Shown here: one piece after another, positions 10,551-18,991 of the stretch
Numbering within the stretch: position 1 is the stretch's first letter
Layout: each line of letters starts with the position of its first letter
NCBI RefSeq assembly: GCF_001494635.1
Contig: NZ_LOJF01000001.1
Location: 310,001-374,000, forward strand
Source of the DNA: Tractidigestivibacter scatoligenes
GTDB taxonomy: Bacteria; Actinomycetota; Coriobacteriia; Coriobacteriales; Atopobiaceae
Direction of reading: 5' to 3'
DNA: 64,000 nt
Notes under the pieces: generated by a model
What the model was told of the DNA's origin: nothing
What the model saw: the letters and a program-made list of their open reading frames with translations, nothing else
The model's database searches: none
Position numbers and translations under genes: made by a program

Positions 10551-11528
10551 ATGGCACGAGGCGACGCGCGCCGCGGCTCCTCACGCAAGGGGCAGGGCCC
10601 TTCTCAAGCTGGGCGCGGTAGCCAGTACCGCGGACGCGATCAGCGCACGGGTGGAAGCGGTGGCCGTCAGGGTCAGGGGAGCCGCGGCCAGCGCGGACCC
10701 CAGCGCTCGGACTCGCGCCCGCAGCGTGCGGGTAACCGCCAGGACCAGCAGCGTCCTGCGACGCTTGGCTCCGACCTCATCGAGGGGCGTCGCGCCGTTG
10801 CAGAGGCGCTTGACGCTGGCATTCCCATTCGCACCGCCTACGTGCAGGATGGCGCCGGCTCGCCCGAAGGGACTGACAAGACGCTTGACACGCTGGTGCG
10901 CAGGCTTGCCGACGCCGGCGTGGAGTGCGAGGTAGTCCCGCGCTCCCGCCTAGATCGCCTCTCGAGCCACGGTGCCCACCAGGGCATCGTCGTGCGGACC
11001 AAGCCCTTCTCGTACGCGACCATCGAGGACGTCATTGCCGCATCGGGCGAGGGAGACGCCCTGGTGGTTGTGCTTGACCACGTGACGGACGAGGGCAACT
11101 TTGGTGCCATCGTTCGCTCCGCTGAGGTGGTGGGTGCGGCTGGCGTGGTTGTCGCCAACGCCCGCGCGGCTACCGTTGGCCCGGGCGCCTACAAGACCTC
11201 GGCCGGCGCGGTGCTGCACCTTCCCATAGCCCAGGTCCCCAACCTTGCCCGTGCGATCGACCAGCTCAAGGAGGCCGGCTTCTGGGCGTGCGCCGCAACC
11301 GAGCATGCGGAGCAGGACGTGTGGCATGCACCTGTCTACGGAAGGCTCGCCCTGGTCATGGGCTCGGAGGGGGAGGGCATCTCCCGCTTGGTGCTCGACC
11401 ACTGTGACTTTGGTGCCAGACTCCCGCAGCGCGGACGCGTCGAGTCGCTCAACGTTGCGCAGGCCACAACGGTCATGTGCTATGAGTGGCTTCGCCGCGT
11501 GAGTGAGGGGGCGCGCTCGGATGCCTAG
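10551..11528 (+). CDS. rlmB: 23S rRNA (guanosine-2'-O)-methyltransferase RlmB (SpoU/TrmH family) with RG-rich N-terminal extension
   Basis: SpoU-family methyltransferase that 2'-O-methylates a guanosine of 23S rRNA using SAM through a knotted fold. Motif 1 (NFGAIVRSAEVVGA), motif 2 (LVMGSEGEGISRLV) and motif 3 (SLNVAQATTV) are all present. The substrate-binding N-domain begins at LIEGRRAVAEALDAGIP. Before it lies about 65 residues rich in Arg, Gly, Gln and Ser, likely disordered and RNA-binding. The start is uncertain: GTG 10542, ATG 10545 and ATG 10551 are in frame; 10551 is chosen because AGGTGA sits 5 bp upstream. The next gene overlaps by 8 bp. Confidence 0.92.
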   Translation: MARGDARRGSSRKGQGPSQAGRGSQYRGRDQRTGGSGGRQGQGSRGQRGPQRSDSRPQRAGNRQDQQRPATLGSDLIEGRRAVAEALDAGIPIRTAYVQDGAGSPEGTDKTLDTLVRRLADAGVECEVVPRSRLDRLSSHGAHQGIVVRTKPFSYATIEDVIAASGEGDALVVVLDHVTDEGNFGAIVRSAEVVGAAGVVVANARAATVGPGAYKTSAGAVLHLPIAQVPNLARAIDQLKEAGFWACAATEHAEQDVWHAPVYGRLALVMGSEGEGISRLVLDHCDFGARLPQRGRVESLNVAQATTVMCYEWLRRVSEGARSDA

Positions 11529-12108
11529 GCGCATACGGCTCGCGCTTCTCGTGGTCGACGGCTACAACGTGGTCCACGGGACCCCGCGCTATGCCGCGCT
11601 CATCGACGAGCACGCAGGCGCTGGCGCGCTGGCTGACGTTGCGCACCTCTCGCGCGACCCATACGGGCACGACCCGTTCGATCGCGCCCGTGAGGCACTC
11701 GTCGCCGACGTCGCCGCCTATGCCCAGGGAAGCTATGAGCCCGTGGTGGTATTCGATGCGGCCGGCAACCTCTCGAGCGAGCGCCCCAACTGGAGCACGG
11801 CGGGCGTACGCGTGGTCTTCTCGCGCACGGGCGAGTCTGCCGACACGGTCATAGAGCGTCTGGTCACGGAGGCGCGCCATGCCGAGAGGGACGTGCTGCT
11901 CGTGACCTCGGACAACACGATCCGCTACACCGTTGGCGGGATTCCGGTGACCACGGTCTCGAGCGCGCTTCTCGCACAGAACATGAGCATTGTGAACCAG
12001 GGTGTCGAGGAGGTGCGGGAGCGTGGGTCGCACACGCACCTAAGCTTGGAAGACAGGCTCGACGCCGAGACGCGCGCCAAGCTGGACAAGCTGCGTGGAC
12101 GCAGATAG
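11521..12108 (+). CDS. yacP: YacP/Rae1-like NYN-domain ribonuclease
   Basis: NYN (PIN-like) endoribonuclease family; Bacillus Rae1 (YacP) cleaves mRNA on the ribosome. The 195-residue protein has the N-terminal LLVVDGYNVVHG motif with the first catalytic Asp, VVVFDAAGN with the second acidic position, and DVLLVTSDNTIR for the third. These are the expected metal-binding acids. The ATG at 11521 overlaps the end of rlmB and follows a GAGGGG sequence. The cysS-rlmB-yacP order matches many Gram-positive genomes, which supports the assignment. Confidence 0.9.
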   Translation: MPRRIRLALLVVDGYNVVHGTPRYAALIDEHAGAGALADVAHLSRDPYGHDPFDRAREALVADVAAYAQGSYEPVVVFDAAGNLSSERPNWSTAGVRVVFSRTGESADTVIERLVTEARHAERDVLLVTSDNTIRYTVGGIPVTTVSSALLAQNMSIVNQGVEEVRERGSHTHLSLEDRLDAETRAKLDKLRGRR

Positions 12109-12118
12109 CAGGAATTGA

Positions 12119-12165
12119 GCCACTAGTGGCGAGCCAATCCCGCACAACGCGTGCCAGATTGGCTC
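12119..12165. promoter_or_regulatory. Stacked palindromes after yacP
   Basis: A perfect 12-bp palindrome GCCACTAGTGGC (12119-12130) is followed directly by a 9-bp inverted repeat GAGCCAATC/GATTGGCTC (12131-12139 and 12157-12165). TTGAGCC at 12115 could also pair with GGCTCAA at 12161, giving alternative folds. There is no T-run, so this may be a processing or weak termination signal. Confidence 0.4.
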
Positions 12166-12173
12166 AAACACGC

Positions 12174-12179
12174 TATCAT
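12174..12179 (+). promoter_or_regulatory. Putative -10 box for tRNA-Thr(UGU)
   Basis: TATCAT lies 9 bp before the mature tRNA 5' end. The -35 region overlaps the stacked palindromes and has no strong match. Confidence 0.35.
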
Positions 12180-12188
12180 GTCCTCACC

Positions 12189-12260
12189 GCCGGTATGGCT
12201 CAATGGCAGAGCAACGGTTTTGTAAACCGTGGGTTGTGGGTTCGACTCCCTCTACCGGCT
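12189..12260 (+). tRNA. tRNA-Thr (anticodon TGT)
   Basis: The acceptor stem GCCGGTA pairs with TACCGGC. The anticodon stem ACGGT/ACCGT encloses loop TTTGTAA, giving anticodon UGU. The D-stem GCTC/GAGC and T-loop TTCGACT are present, with one T-stem mismatch. An encoded CCA follows at 12261-12263. Confidence 0.95.
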
Positions 12261-12269
12261 CCAGGAACC

Positions 12270-12309
12270 TTCCGGCCGGAGGCATATGCCTTCGGCCGAA
12301 TCTTTTTTG
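12270..12309 (+). terminator. Rho-independent terminator after tRNA-Thr(UGU)
   Basis: A ~14-bp stem (12270-12284 with 12287-12300, one G-U pair) is followed by TCTTTTTTG. It isolates the first tRNA from the tRNA-tuf operon downstream. Confidence 0.85.
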
Positions 12310-12532
12310 TAAACGGTACGACACCTTTTGCGTGAACGGTGGTCTTGGGAAGCAAATTGAGTCGTAATACCGCTTGGTGCCATAGCTTCTACCTGTGGTC
12401 TTGTTGGAATTGTGCGGTATTCGTGGGATAGATACGCCCGGTACCGGGGTACGCGTTGACAGGATTTTTTCCACGTCGTATTATTCACTCCGCTGCAGGG
12501 GGTTCGCCCCGTGCGGTGCTTGAAAACGGAAT
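12310..12532. promoter_or_regulatory. Intergenic region with strong promoter for tRNA-Tyr-Thr-Met-tuf
   Basis: TTGACA at 12456-12461, a 17-bp spacer and TATTAT at 12479-12484 form a near-consensus housekeeping promoter. A small stem GGGG-TTCG-CCCC lies just downstream near 12499-12510. The rest of the gap shows no gene. Confidence 0.85.
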
Positions 12533-12613
12533 GGGGATGTGGCACAGCGGCAACTGCGGCGGACTGTAAATCCGCTCCCTCTGGGTTCCTTGGTTCGAGT
12601 CCAAGCATCCCCA
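12533..12613 (+). tRNA. tRNA-Tyr (anticodon GTA)
   Basis: The acceptor GGGGATG pairs with CATCCCC and the discriminator is A. The anticodon stem GCGGA/TCCGC encloses CTGTAAA, giving GUA. A long variable arm of the class II type is present, as expected for bacterial tRNA-Tyr. CCA is encoded at 12614-12616. Confidence 0.96.
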
Positions 12614-12617
12614 CCAT

Positions 12618-12690
12618 GCCCGTGTAGCTCAGTCGGTAGAGCACTTCGTTGGTAACGAAGAGGTCACCGGTTCGAATCCGGTCGCGGGCT
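12618..12690 (+). tRNA. tRNA-Thr (anticodon GGT)
   Basis: The acceptor GCCCGTG pairs with CGCGGGC. The anticodon stem CTTCG/CGAAG encloses TTGGTAA, giving GGU. The T-arm CCGGTTCGAATCCGG is perfect. CCA is encoded at 12691-12693. It lies 2 bp after the tRNA-Tyr CCA. Confidence 0.96.
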
Positions 12691-12715
12691 CCATTTTTCA
12701 AGTGCACGGCTCCAT

Positions 12716-12789
12716 GCCGGTGTAGCTCAGCTGGTTAGAGCACGCGGCTCATACCCGCGATGTCACTGGTTCGAATCCAGTCACCGGTA
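12716..12789 (+). tRNA. tRNA-Met (anticodon CAT)
   Basis: The acceptor GCCGGTG pairs with CACCGGT (one G-U) and the discriminator is A. The anticodon stem CGCGG/CCGCG encloses CTCATAC, giving CAU. The first acceptor pair and the D-arm suggest an elongator rather than an initiator; a lysidine-modified Ile tRNA cannot be fully excluded. CCA is encoded at 12790-12792. Confidence 0.9.
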
Positions 12790-12801
12790 CCAGGCTTTTC
12801 T

Positions 12802-12819
12802 GCGGCGCTTCGGCGCCGC
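12802..12819 (+). promoter_or_regulatory. UUCG-tetraloop hairpin before tuf
   Basis: A 7-bp stem GCGGCGC/GCGCCGC closes a TTCG tetraloop 71 bp before tuf, with no T-run after it. It probably marks the boundary between tRNA processing and the tuf mRNA leader. Confidence 0.5.
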
Positions 12820-12889
12820 TGAGCATAAATAGGCGTATTTCTGTACCATGGAATGGCCGGAGAGGTTCGTTCCAAAAGGAGGATTGGCA

Positions 12890-14095
<1,206 letters not shown>

Positions 14096-14115
14096 CTTCT
14101 CTTAGAAGTGACCTC

Positions 14116-14150
14116 AAGGCCCGGCATCCGCAAGGGTGTCGGGCCCTTCT
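14116..14150 (+). terminator. Probable tuf terminator
   Basis: A GC-rich stem (about 14116-14126 with 14137-14148, one bulge and one G-U) is followed by a short CTTCTCTT tract. The tail is weak but the position after tuf is right. Confidence 0.6.
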
Positions 14151-14269
14151 CTTGAGTGGTGCACATTGGAATTGAGCTTTTTGTTCGCGCCCTCAATCGT
14201 TTTCTGTCAGCCCAATGCCGGCTACTTGCGTGAATGTTATGTGAGCTGGCCGCTAAGAATCGTGTTTGG

Positions 14270-14299
14270 TTGACAGAACGCGTTAGGTAATGGTAACGT
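14270..14299 (+). promoter_or_regulatory. Promoter for rpmG-tRNA-Trp-secE-nusG
   Basis: TTGACA at 14270-14275, an 18-bp spacer and TAACGT at 14294-14299. The same pair of hexamers with a 17-bp spacer precedes rpsL. Confidence 0.75.
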
Positions 14300-14358
14300 T
14301 CTCCACCGCGCCATCTTCGAGGATGGCCTCGAAGTGACATGGTGTCTCAGGAGGATTC

Positions 14359-14508
14359 ATGCGTACACTTGTTACACTTGCATGCACTGAGTGCAAGCGC
14401 CGCAACTACACCACGACCAAGAACAAGGCGAACACCCCTGATCGCCTTGAGATGAAGAAGTATTGTCCGTGGTGCCGTAAGCACACGCTTCACCGCGAGA
14501 CCCGCTAA
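14359..14508 (+). CDS. rpmG: 50S ribosomal protein L33 (zinc-binding form)
   Basis: Small 49-residue protein of the large subunit. It has two Cys pairs (CTEC at about residues 9-12 and CPWC at about 36-39), the C+ zinc-ribbon version of L33. AGGAGG precedes the ATG. It sits just upstream of tRNA-Trp and secE, the usual position in Gram-positive bacteria. Confidence 0.97.
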   Translation: MRTLVTLACTECKRRNYTTTKNKANTPDRLEMKKYCPWCRKHTLHRETR

Positions 14509-14525
14509 ACTAGGTGGGTCCACAC

Positions 14526-14598
14526 ACGCCAGTAGTTCAATTGGTAGAGCATCGGTCTCCAAAACCGAGTGTTGAGGGTTCGAGTCCTTCCTGGCGTG
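14526..14598 (+). tRNA. tRNA-Trp (anticodon CCA)
   Basis: The acceptor ACGCCAG pairs with CTGGCGT and the discriminator is G, the identity base for Trp. The anticodon stem TCGGT/ACCGA encloses CTCCAAA, giving CCA. The T-arm AGGGTTCGAGTCCTT is intact. CCA is encoded at 14599-14601. It lies between rpmG and secE. Confidence 0.97.
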
Positions 14599-14674
14599 CC
14601 AGAATTTCCCACCGGCTTTCCCTTCGGGGTTAGCCGGTTTCCATGTAAAGGCCAGTCTTTTAGGAGTTGTGAGG

Positions 14675-15073
14675 ATGGCGAACAAGGACAGGAACAAGAG
14701 GAGCGCCCGCAAGGCACGCGCCCAGAAGCGCGCCGAGCGCGAGGCCGCCCAGGCTGCCTCCGCCGCCTCTTCCAACCCCCAGAAGGCTGAGGGTGCGCAC
14801 AAGCAGCAGGCTGCTGCCGCTGCCAAGGCACCCGAGAAGCAGAACAAGCCTGCAAAGGCGAGCAACAAGAAGCCGGGCCTTGGTAAGCGCATCAGCAACT
14901 ACTTCGCTGCCGTGCGTACCGAGATGAAGCGCGTCGTATGGCCTTCGAGGGATGAGCTTCGCAACTACTCCGTTGCCGTGATTGTCTCCCTCTTGGTCTT
15001 CGGCATCGCCCTCTGGCTTGTTGACACCGGCATCGTGGCCTTGCTCGTTGGCTACACGAGTTTGGGGGCATAG
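14675..15073 (+). CDS. secE: Preprotein translocase subunit SecE with long Lys/Ala-rich N-terminus
   Basis: SecE clamps SecY in the translocon. The 132-residue protein has a single transmembrane segment near its C-terminus (AVIVSLLVFGIALWLVDTGI) preceded by the conserved amphipathic stretch FAAVRTEMKRVVWPSRDEL. The first 70 residues are rich in Lys, Arg, Ala and Gln and are presumably cytosolic and disordered; minimal SecE is about 60 residues. AGGAG lies 8 bp before the ATG; a GTG two codons upstream is an alternative. nusG follows after 3 bp. Confidence 0.95.
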   Translation: MANKDRNKRSARKARAQKRAEREAAQAASAASSNPQKAEGAHKQQAAAAAKAPEKQNKPAKASNKKPGLGKRISNYFAAVRTEMKRVVWPSRDELRNYSVAVIVSLLVFGIALWLVDTGIVALLVGYTSLGA

Positions 15074-15076
15074 GCC

Positions 15077-15628
15077 ATGGCTAAGCGCTGGTACGTCATT
15101 CACACGTACTCCGGGTACGAGAACAAGGTCAAGACCGATCTCGAGCACCGCATCGAGACCTATGGCATTGGTGACAAGGTCGTGGACATCCAGATCCCGA
15201 CCGAGGAGGTCACCGAGGTCAAGGACGGCGGCAAGCGCGAGACCAAGGAGGCCAAGGTCTTCCCTGGCTACGTCCTCGTGCGTATGGAGGTAGACGATAA
15301 CACCTGGGCCGTCGTTCGCAACACGCCCGGTGTCACGGGGTTTGTTGGTCTCGACGGCAAGCCCACGCCGCTTCGACGCGACGAGTTCGACAAGATCATG
15401 CGTCGCGGTGGTGTGCGCACCAGCACGGCCGCTCCCACCCCCAAGCGCACCTCGACCAACATCGAGCCCGGCATGTCCGTACGCGTTCTCTCCGGCCCTC
15501 TGGCAGATTTCGACGGCCAGGTCTCCGAGGTCAACGCCGAGGCAGGCAAGGTCAAGGTCATGCTCATGATCTTTGGGCGCGAGACCCCCGTCGAGCTCAC
15601 GCTCGACCAGATCTCGGTCATCAGCTAG
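15077..15628 (+). CDS. nusG: Transcription termination/antitermination protein NusG
   Basis: NusG binds RNA polymerase and couples elongation with Rho or the ribosome. The 183-residue protein has the NGN domain (MAKRWYVIHTYSGYENKVK; FPGYVLVRME; NTPGVTGFVG) and a C-terminal KOW domain (MSVRVLSGPLADFDGQVSEV). Length is normal. It lies directly after secE and 90 bp before rplK, the classical secE-nusG-rplKA arrangement. Confidence 0.98.
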   Translation: MAKRWYVIHTYSGYENKVKTDLEHRIETYGIGDKVVDIQIPTEEVTEVKDGGKRETKEAKVFPGYVLVRMEVDDNTWAVVRNTPGVTGFVGLDGKPTPLRRDEFDKIMRRGGVRTSTAAPTPKRTSTNIEPGMSVRVLSGPLADFDGQVSEVNAEAGKVKVMLMIFGRETPVELTLDQISVIS

Positions 15629-15718
15629 GAACTTCTGGCAGGTCCCGTATCGGTGAGGATGGCTTCTCGGGCGCCTGCGTGAAGATAGATACAAAGCACG
15701 CTCTCCAGGAGGAACATC

Positions 15719-16150
15719 ATGCCCAAGAAGAAGGTTACTCACTTCATTAAGCTCCAGATTCCGGCTGGCGCCGCTAACCCCGCGCCTCCCGTTGGCCCCG
15801 CCCTTGGCGCTGCCCAGGTCAACATCATGCAGTTCTGCCAGGCCTTCAACGCTGCCACCAAGGACCAGGCCGGCGACATCATCCCCGTCGAGATCACGGT
15901 CTACGAGGACCGCACCTTTGACTTCGTGACCAAGACCCCGCCTGCGGCCCACCTCATCAAGAAGGAGCTTGGTCTCAAGAGCGGCTCCGGCGTGCCCCAG
16001 CGTGATAAGGTTGGCCAGCTCACCCAGGAGCAGCTCACCAAGATCGCCCAGATCAAGATGCCGGACCTCAACGCCAACGACATCGAGGCCGCCAAGAAGA
16101 TCGTCGCGGGCACCGCTCGCTCCATGGGCGTCACCATCGCCGAGGACTAG
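15719..16150 (+). CDS. rplK: 50S ribosomal protein L11
   Basis: L11 binds the GTPase-associated centre of 23S rRNA. The 143-residue protein begins [20 protein letters not shown] with the conserved [10 protein letters not shown] motif and ends [15 protein letters not shown]. The ATG is preceded by CCAGGAGGAAC. The 108-bp gap to rplA contains a GCGCCCCGT-type hairpin that could be an L1 target, but this is unproven. Confidence 0.98.
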   Translation: MPKKKVTHFIKLQIPAGAANPAPPVGPALGAAQVNIMQFCQAFNAATKDQAGDIIPVEITVYEDRTFDFVTKTPPAAHLIKKELGLKSGSGVPQRDKVGQLTQEQLTKIAQIKMPDLNANDIEAAKKIVAGTARSMGVTIAED

Positions 16151-16258
16151 CACTAATCAGGCACCATGCGCCCCGTACGGGGCGACTCTCAGGATACGGC
16201 GGCCATGCCGCCAACTATGTGGGAGGGCAAATAGCCCGTTGACCACAGGAGGTATCAC

Positions 16259-16966
16259 ATGCCCAAGCACGGAAAGAACTACAACGCCGCAGCCGCCAAG
16301 GTCGAGGCCGGCAAGGTCTACTCGCCCAAGGAGGCCATGACGCTCGCCAAGGAGCTCTCCTCTGCCAAGTTTGACGAGACCGTCGAGGTCGCTATTCGCC
16401 TGGGCGTCGACACCCGCAAGGCCGACCAGAACATCCGCGGCTCCATCTCGCTGCCCAACGGCACCGGTAAGACCGTCCGCGTTGCCGTCTTCGCTGAGGG
16501 CGCCAAGGCCGCCGAGGCCGAGGCTGCCGGCGCCGACATCGTCGGCTCCGATGACCTTATCGAGGAGGTCCAGAAGGGCAACATCAACTTTGACGCCGTC
16601 ATCGCCACGCCCAACCTCATGGGCAAGGTCGGCCGTCTCGGCCGTATCCTCGGCCCCCGCGGCCTCATGCCTAACCCCAAGCTGGGCACCGTGACCATGG
16701 ACGTCGAGAAGATGGTCAAGGAGCTCAAGGCCGGCCGCGTCGAGTACCGCGCCGACCGTTATGGCATCTGCCACGTCCCCATGGGCAAGGCGTCCTTTGA
16801 CGTCAAGGCTCTTGTCGAGAACTACGGCGCGCTCCTCACCGAGCTGCTGCGCGTCAAGCCGTCGAGTGCCAAGGGCAAGTACGTCAAGTCCATCGTGATC
16901 TCCACCACCATGGGCCCTGGCATCAAGGTCGACACCACCAAGACCCGCGACTTCATGGAGGACTAG
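16259..16966 (+). CDS. rplA: 50S ribosomal protein L1
   Basis: L1 forms the L1 stalk and in many bacteria represses its own rplKA mRNA. The 235-residue product has the conserved [20 protein letters not shown] start of the fold, [15 protein letters not shown] and [26 protein letters not shown] precedes the ATG. A strong terminator follows, so rplKA is separated from rplJL. Confidence 0.98.
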   Translation: MPKHGKNYNAAAAKVEAGKVYSPKEAMTLAKELSSAKFDETVEVAIRLGVDTRKADQNIRGSISLPNGTGKTVRVAVFAEGAKAAEAEAAGADIVGSDDLIEEVQKGNINFDAVIATPNLMGKVGRLGRILGPRGLMPNPKLGTVTMDVEKMVKELKAGRVEYRADRYGICHVPMGKASFDVKALVENYGALLTELLRVKPSSAKGKYVKSIVISTTMGPGIKVDTTKTRDFMED

Positions 16967-16989
16967 CTCCTCTCGCATCGTGGTATGTA

Positions 16990-17018
16990 AGCCCCGCTCG
17001 CCCGAGCGGGGCTTTTTT
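16990..17018 (+). terminator. rplA terminator
   Basis: The stem GCCCCGCTCG/CGAGCGGGGC is followed directly by TTTTTT, a textbook intrinsic terminator. Confidence 0.9.
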
Positions 17019-17019
17019 G

Positions 17020-17048
17020 TGAGACAAAGGGAGTTTCCCTTTGTCTCA
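17020..17048. repeat. Perfect 13-bp hairpin directly behind the rplA terminator
   Basis: TGAGACAAAGGGA (17020-17032) pairs perfectly with TCCCTTTGTCTCA (17036-17048) around a GTT loop. It abuts the rplA terminator and has no T-run. It may be a backup terminator or another short palindromic repeat. Confidence 0.6.
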
Positions 17049-17101
17049 TCGCATGCAATCCCGGACGCTTATGTGTCGATGGCGTGTCTCGCCTGGGCAT
17101 C

Positions 17102-17131
17102 TTGACGCACGGGCGTCTCGCGTGCGAGAAT
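17102..17131 (+). promoter_or_regulatory. Putative rplJ promoter
   Basis: TTGACG at 17102-17107 and GAGAAT at 17126-17131, 18 bp apart, place the start of transcription just upstream of the L10 leader. Confidence 0.55.
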
Positions 17132-17159
17132 AACCACTGCAGGTTTCTGGCCTGCATTG

Positions 17160-17284
17160 CACACGTTGCACGTCCCGCTGCCAAAGACAGCCGGTGCCTT
17201 AGGGCTCAAAGGGGAAACCCGCCTGCCGAGGTGGTCTCAGCTATGAACCTATGAGGCCCCGTTTGGCTGCGCCAAGCGGGGCCC
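17160..17284 (+). ncRNA. L10 leader RNA with attenuator hairpin
   Basis: The stretch around 17179-17232 has the layout of the L10 leader (CCAAAGACAGCCGGTGCCTTA, then CTGCCGAGGTGG), which binds L10 with L7/L12 and controls rplJL. A 12-bp stem at 17255-17266/17272-17283 follows and may act as the attenuator. The identification rests on recognised motif order, not a covariance search. Confidence 0.75.
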
Positions 17285-17350
17285 TCTCATGCGAGGGGCC
17301 CGCCGCGTCGGCGGATCGTGCCCGGAAACGCATGAGAAGGAGGTGTTCAC

Positions 17351-17869
17351 ATGCCAGCACAGTCCAATATCGACATGCTCGAGAAGGTCAAGGGTTCCCT
17401 CGAGGCTTCCAAGGGCGTCTTTGTCGTTGACTATCGCGGCCTCACCGTCAAGGAGGCCCAGGAGCTCCGTCGCGCCTTGCGCGAGGCCAACGCACACATG
17501 AAGGTCTACAAGAACAACATCGTGCGCATTGCCCTCAATGAGGCCGAGATGCCCAACATCGACGATATGCTCAAGGGCACCTGCGCCTACGTCTTCTACG
17601 AGAAGGATCCTGTCGAGGCCGCCAAGGTCCTGAAGCAGGAGGCCGACAAGCTCAAGAAGATGCAGATCCTGGGTGGTATCGCCGACGGCAAGGCCATTTC
17701 GGCCGAGGAGGCTCTCGCGTACGCCGAGCTCCCGTCCCGCGACGAGCTGCTCGCCAAGCTCGTGTACGTCATTGGCAGCCCGCTCTCCGGCATTGCGCAG
17801 GTGTGCGCTGGTCCCGCCAGGGGCCTCGTCACCGCGCTCCAGGCGGTCGCCGACAAGCAGGCCGCCTAG
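17351..17869 (+). CDS. rplJ: 50S ribosomal protein L10
   Basis: L10 anchors L7/L12 dimers at the stalk base. The 172-residue protein has the FVVDYRGLTVKEAQELRRALREA signature and a C-terminal helical L7/L12-binding region ending AVADKQAA. AGAAGGAGGTG precedes the ATG. An L10-type leader upstream suggests autoregulation. rplL follows 84 bp later. Confidence 0.98.
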   Translation: MPAQSNIDMLEKVKGSLEASKGVFVVDYRGLTVKEAQELRRALREANAHMKVYKNNIVRIALNEAEMPNIDDMLKGTCAYVFYEKDPVEAAKVLKQEADKLKKMQILGGIADGKAISAEEALAYAELPSRDELLAKLVYVIGSPLSGIAQVCAGPARGLVTALQAVADKQAA

Positions 17870-17953
17870 CGCCCTGCCGCACTACACGCACTACCGGCAT
17901 TACCAGAAAAACCTGAGGGCACATAAGGTGCCCCAACACAAAGGAGAATTAGC

Positions 17954-18334
17954 ATGGCTGCTACCAAGGAAGAGATCATCGAGGCCCTCAAGGAGATGCC
18001 CGCCCTCGAGCTTTCTGAGCTCGTCCACGAGCTGGAGGACGTCTTCGGCGTTTCCGCCGCTGCCCCCGTCGCCGTCGCCGCTGCCCCCGCAGCTGGCGCT
18101 GCTGCCGCCGAGGAGGAGGAGAAGACCAACTTCGACGTTGAGCTGACCTCCTTCGGCTCCAACAAGATTGCCGTCATCAAGGTTGTCCGCGCCCTGACCA
18201 GCCTCGGCCTCAAGGAGGCCAAGGACAAGGTGGAGTCCGCTCCTACCGTCCTGCTCGAGGGTGCCAAGAAGGAGGACGCCGAGGACGCCAAGAAGCAGCT
18301 CGAGGAGGCCGGCGCTACCGTCACCCTGAAGTAA
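17954..18334 (+). CDS. rplL: 50S ribosomal protein L7/L12
   Basis: Stalk protein that recruits translational GTPases. The 126-residue protein has the N-terminal dimerisation helices, an Ala/Pro/Val-rich hinge (about 36-55), and the C-terminal domain with [28 protein letters not shown] precedes the ATG. A strong terminator follows and rpoB lies 6.8 kb away, with an accessory operon between; in most bacteria rpoB is the next gene. Confidence 0.99.
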   Translation: MAATKEEIIEALKEMPALELSELVHELEDVFGVSAAAPVAVAAAPAAGAAAAEEEEKTNFDVELTSFGSNKIAVIKVVRALTSLGLKEAKDKVESAPTVLLEGAKKEDAEDAKKQLEEAGATVTLK

Positions 18335-18369
18335 CTTCGGGTTTCTCAGGCGCTCTGCATGAACCTCAA

Positions 18370-18400
18370 GGGGTCGGACCGGGTGGTCCGGCCCCTTTTT
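18370..18400 (+). terminator. rplL terminator
   Basis: The stem GGGGTCGGACC/GGTCCGGCCCC (18370-18380 with 18385-18395) is followed by TTTTT. It closes the rplJL unit before the inserted operon. Confidence 0.92.
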
Positions 18401-18991
18401 GTATGCGCGCGCAATCAGTGGCTGTGTGCTCCACGGTTATGCGCCGCGCTCCCGGCTTGTTACCGGCCTGCTCGTGCTTGGTCGTGTTCGCCCAGTTGGC
18501 TACTGAGAATTCCTATGCGCTGGCAACAACTCGCGGCATCTCCTTCCAACGTCTGTTCATTTCACCCATGTGCCTGGTCGGGTACGAGGCGGGCTGGCAG
18601 GCTCCGCGGGTACCCGTGGACGCCCGTTGCATCTTCAGTGTCCAGAGGTCAGGCACGCTTGTGCCTGTCACTCAACCAATTGACCAACTCCGATGCAATT
18701 TGCAGATTCATTTTCGAAATGGAGTTTCATACGATGTGCACCGTGAGAATGAGTTGCGCGTTTGCGCAGGTACAGGTCGTGTAAGCGTTCAACAGCATTG
18801 TGAAGGGAGGGGAGCAACCAGGGCAGAGAGGCACCAGGGCTAACGAGCGGCAACGTCCGATGGTGGCACGGAGTTCATCGCGTAGAGAAGGGATGATTTT
18901 GCGTGCCCTCGGCCCATCGAGCAATGCCAAGTGAGTACCCAAGATGCCTCGGCAGGCGTACCTAGCCTGTCACCAGTGAAAGGAGAACGTC
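18401..18991. other. 591-bp intergenic region upstream of the glycyl-radical operon
   Basis: No convincing gene is present. It contains a third copy of the TTGTTACCGG palindromic element (18457-18531), a 7-bp stem CAGGCAC/GTGCCTG near 18651-18668, and a possible promoter with TTGACC at 18680-18685 and CAGATT at 18703-18708 (17-bp spacer). If that promoter is used, the operon has a leader of roughly 280 nt. The region is less GC-rich than the ribosomal genes around it. Confidence 0.5.
18457..18531. repeat. Palindromic interspersed element, degenerate copy 3 (~75 bp)
   Basis: It begins TTGTTACCGGCCTG and ends GCTGGCAACAACT, matching the ends and the length of the two copies at 7557 and 7651, with a different interior. 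Confidence 0.6.

Noticed and set aside
16170-16215. Hairpins in the rplK-rplA gap as an L1 autoregulatory site
   Set aside because: The known L1 target resembles 23S helix 76-78 and usually precedes rplK; no clear match was recognised here.
18403-18843. Open frame of 146 codons in the gap before the MFS gene
   Set aside because: No domain, atypical composition, and it runs through the palindromic repeat; no good ribosome-binding site.
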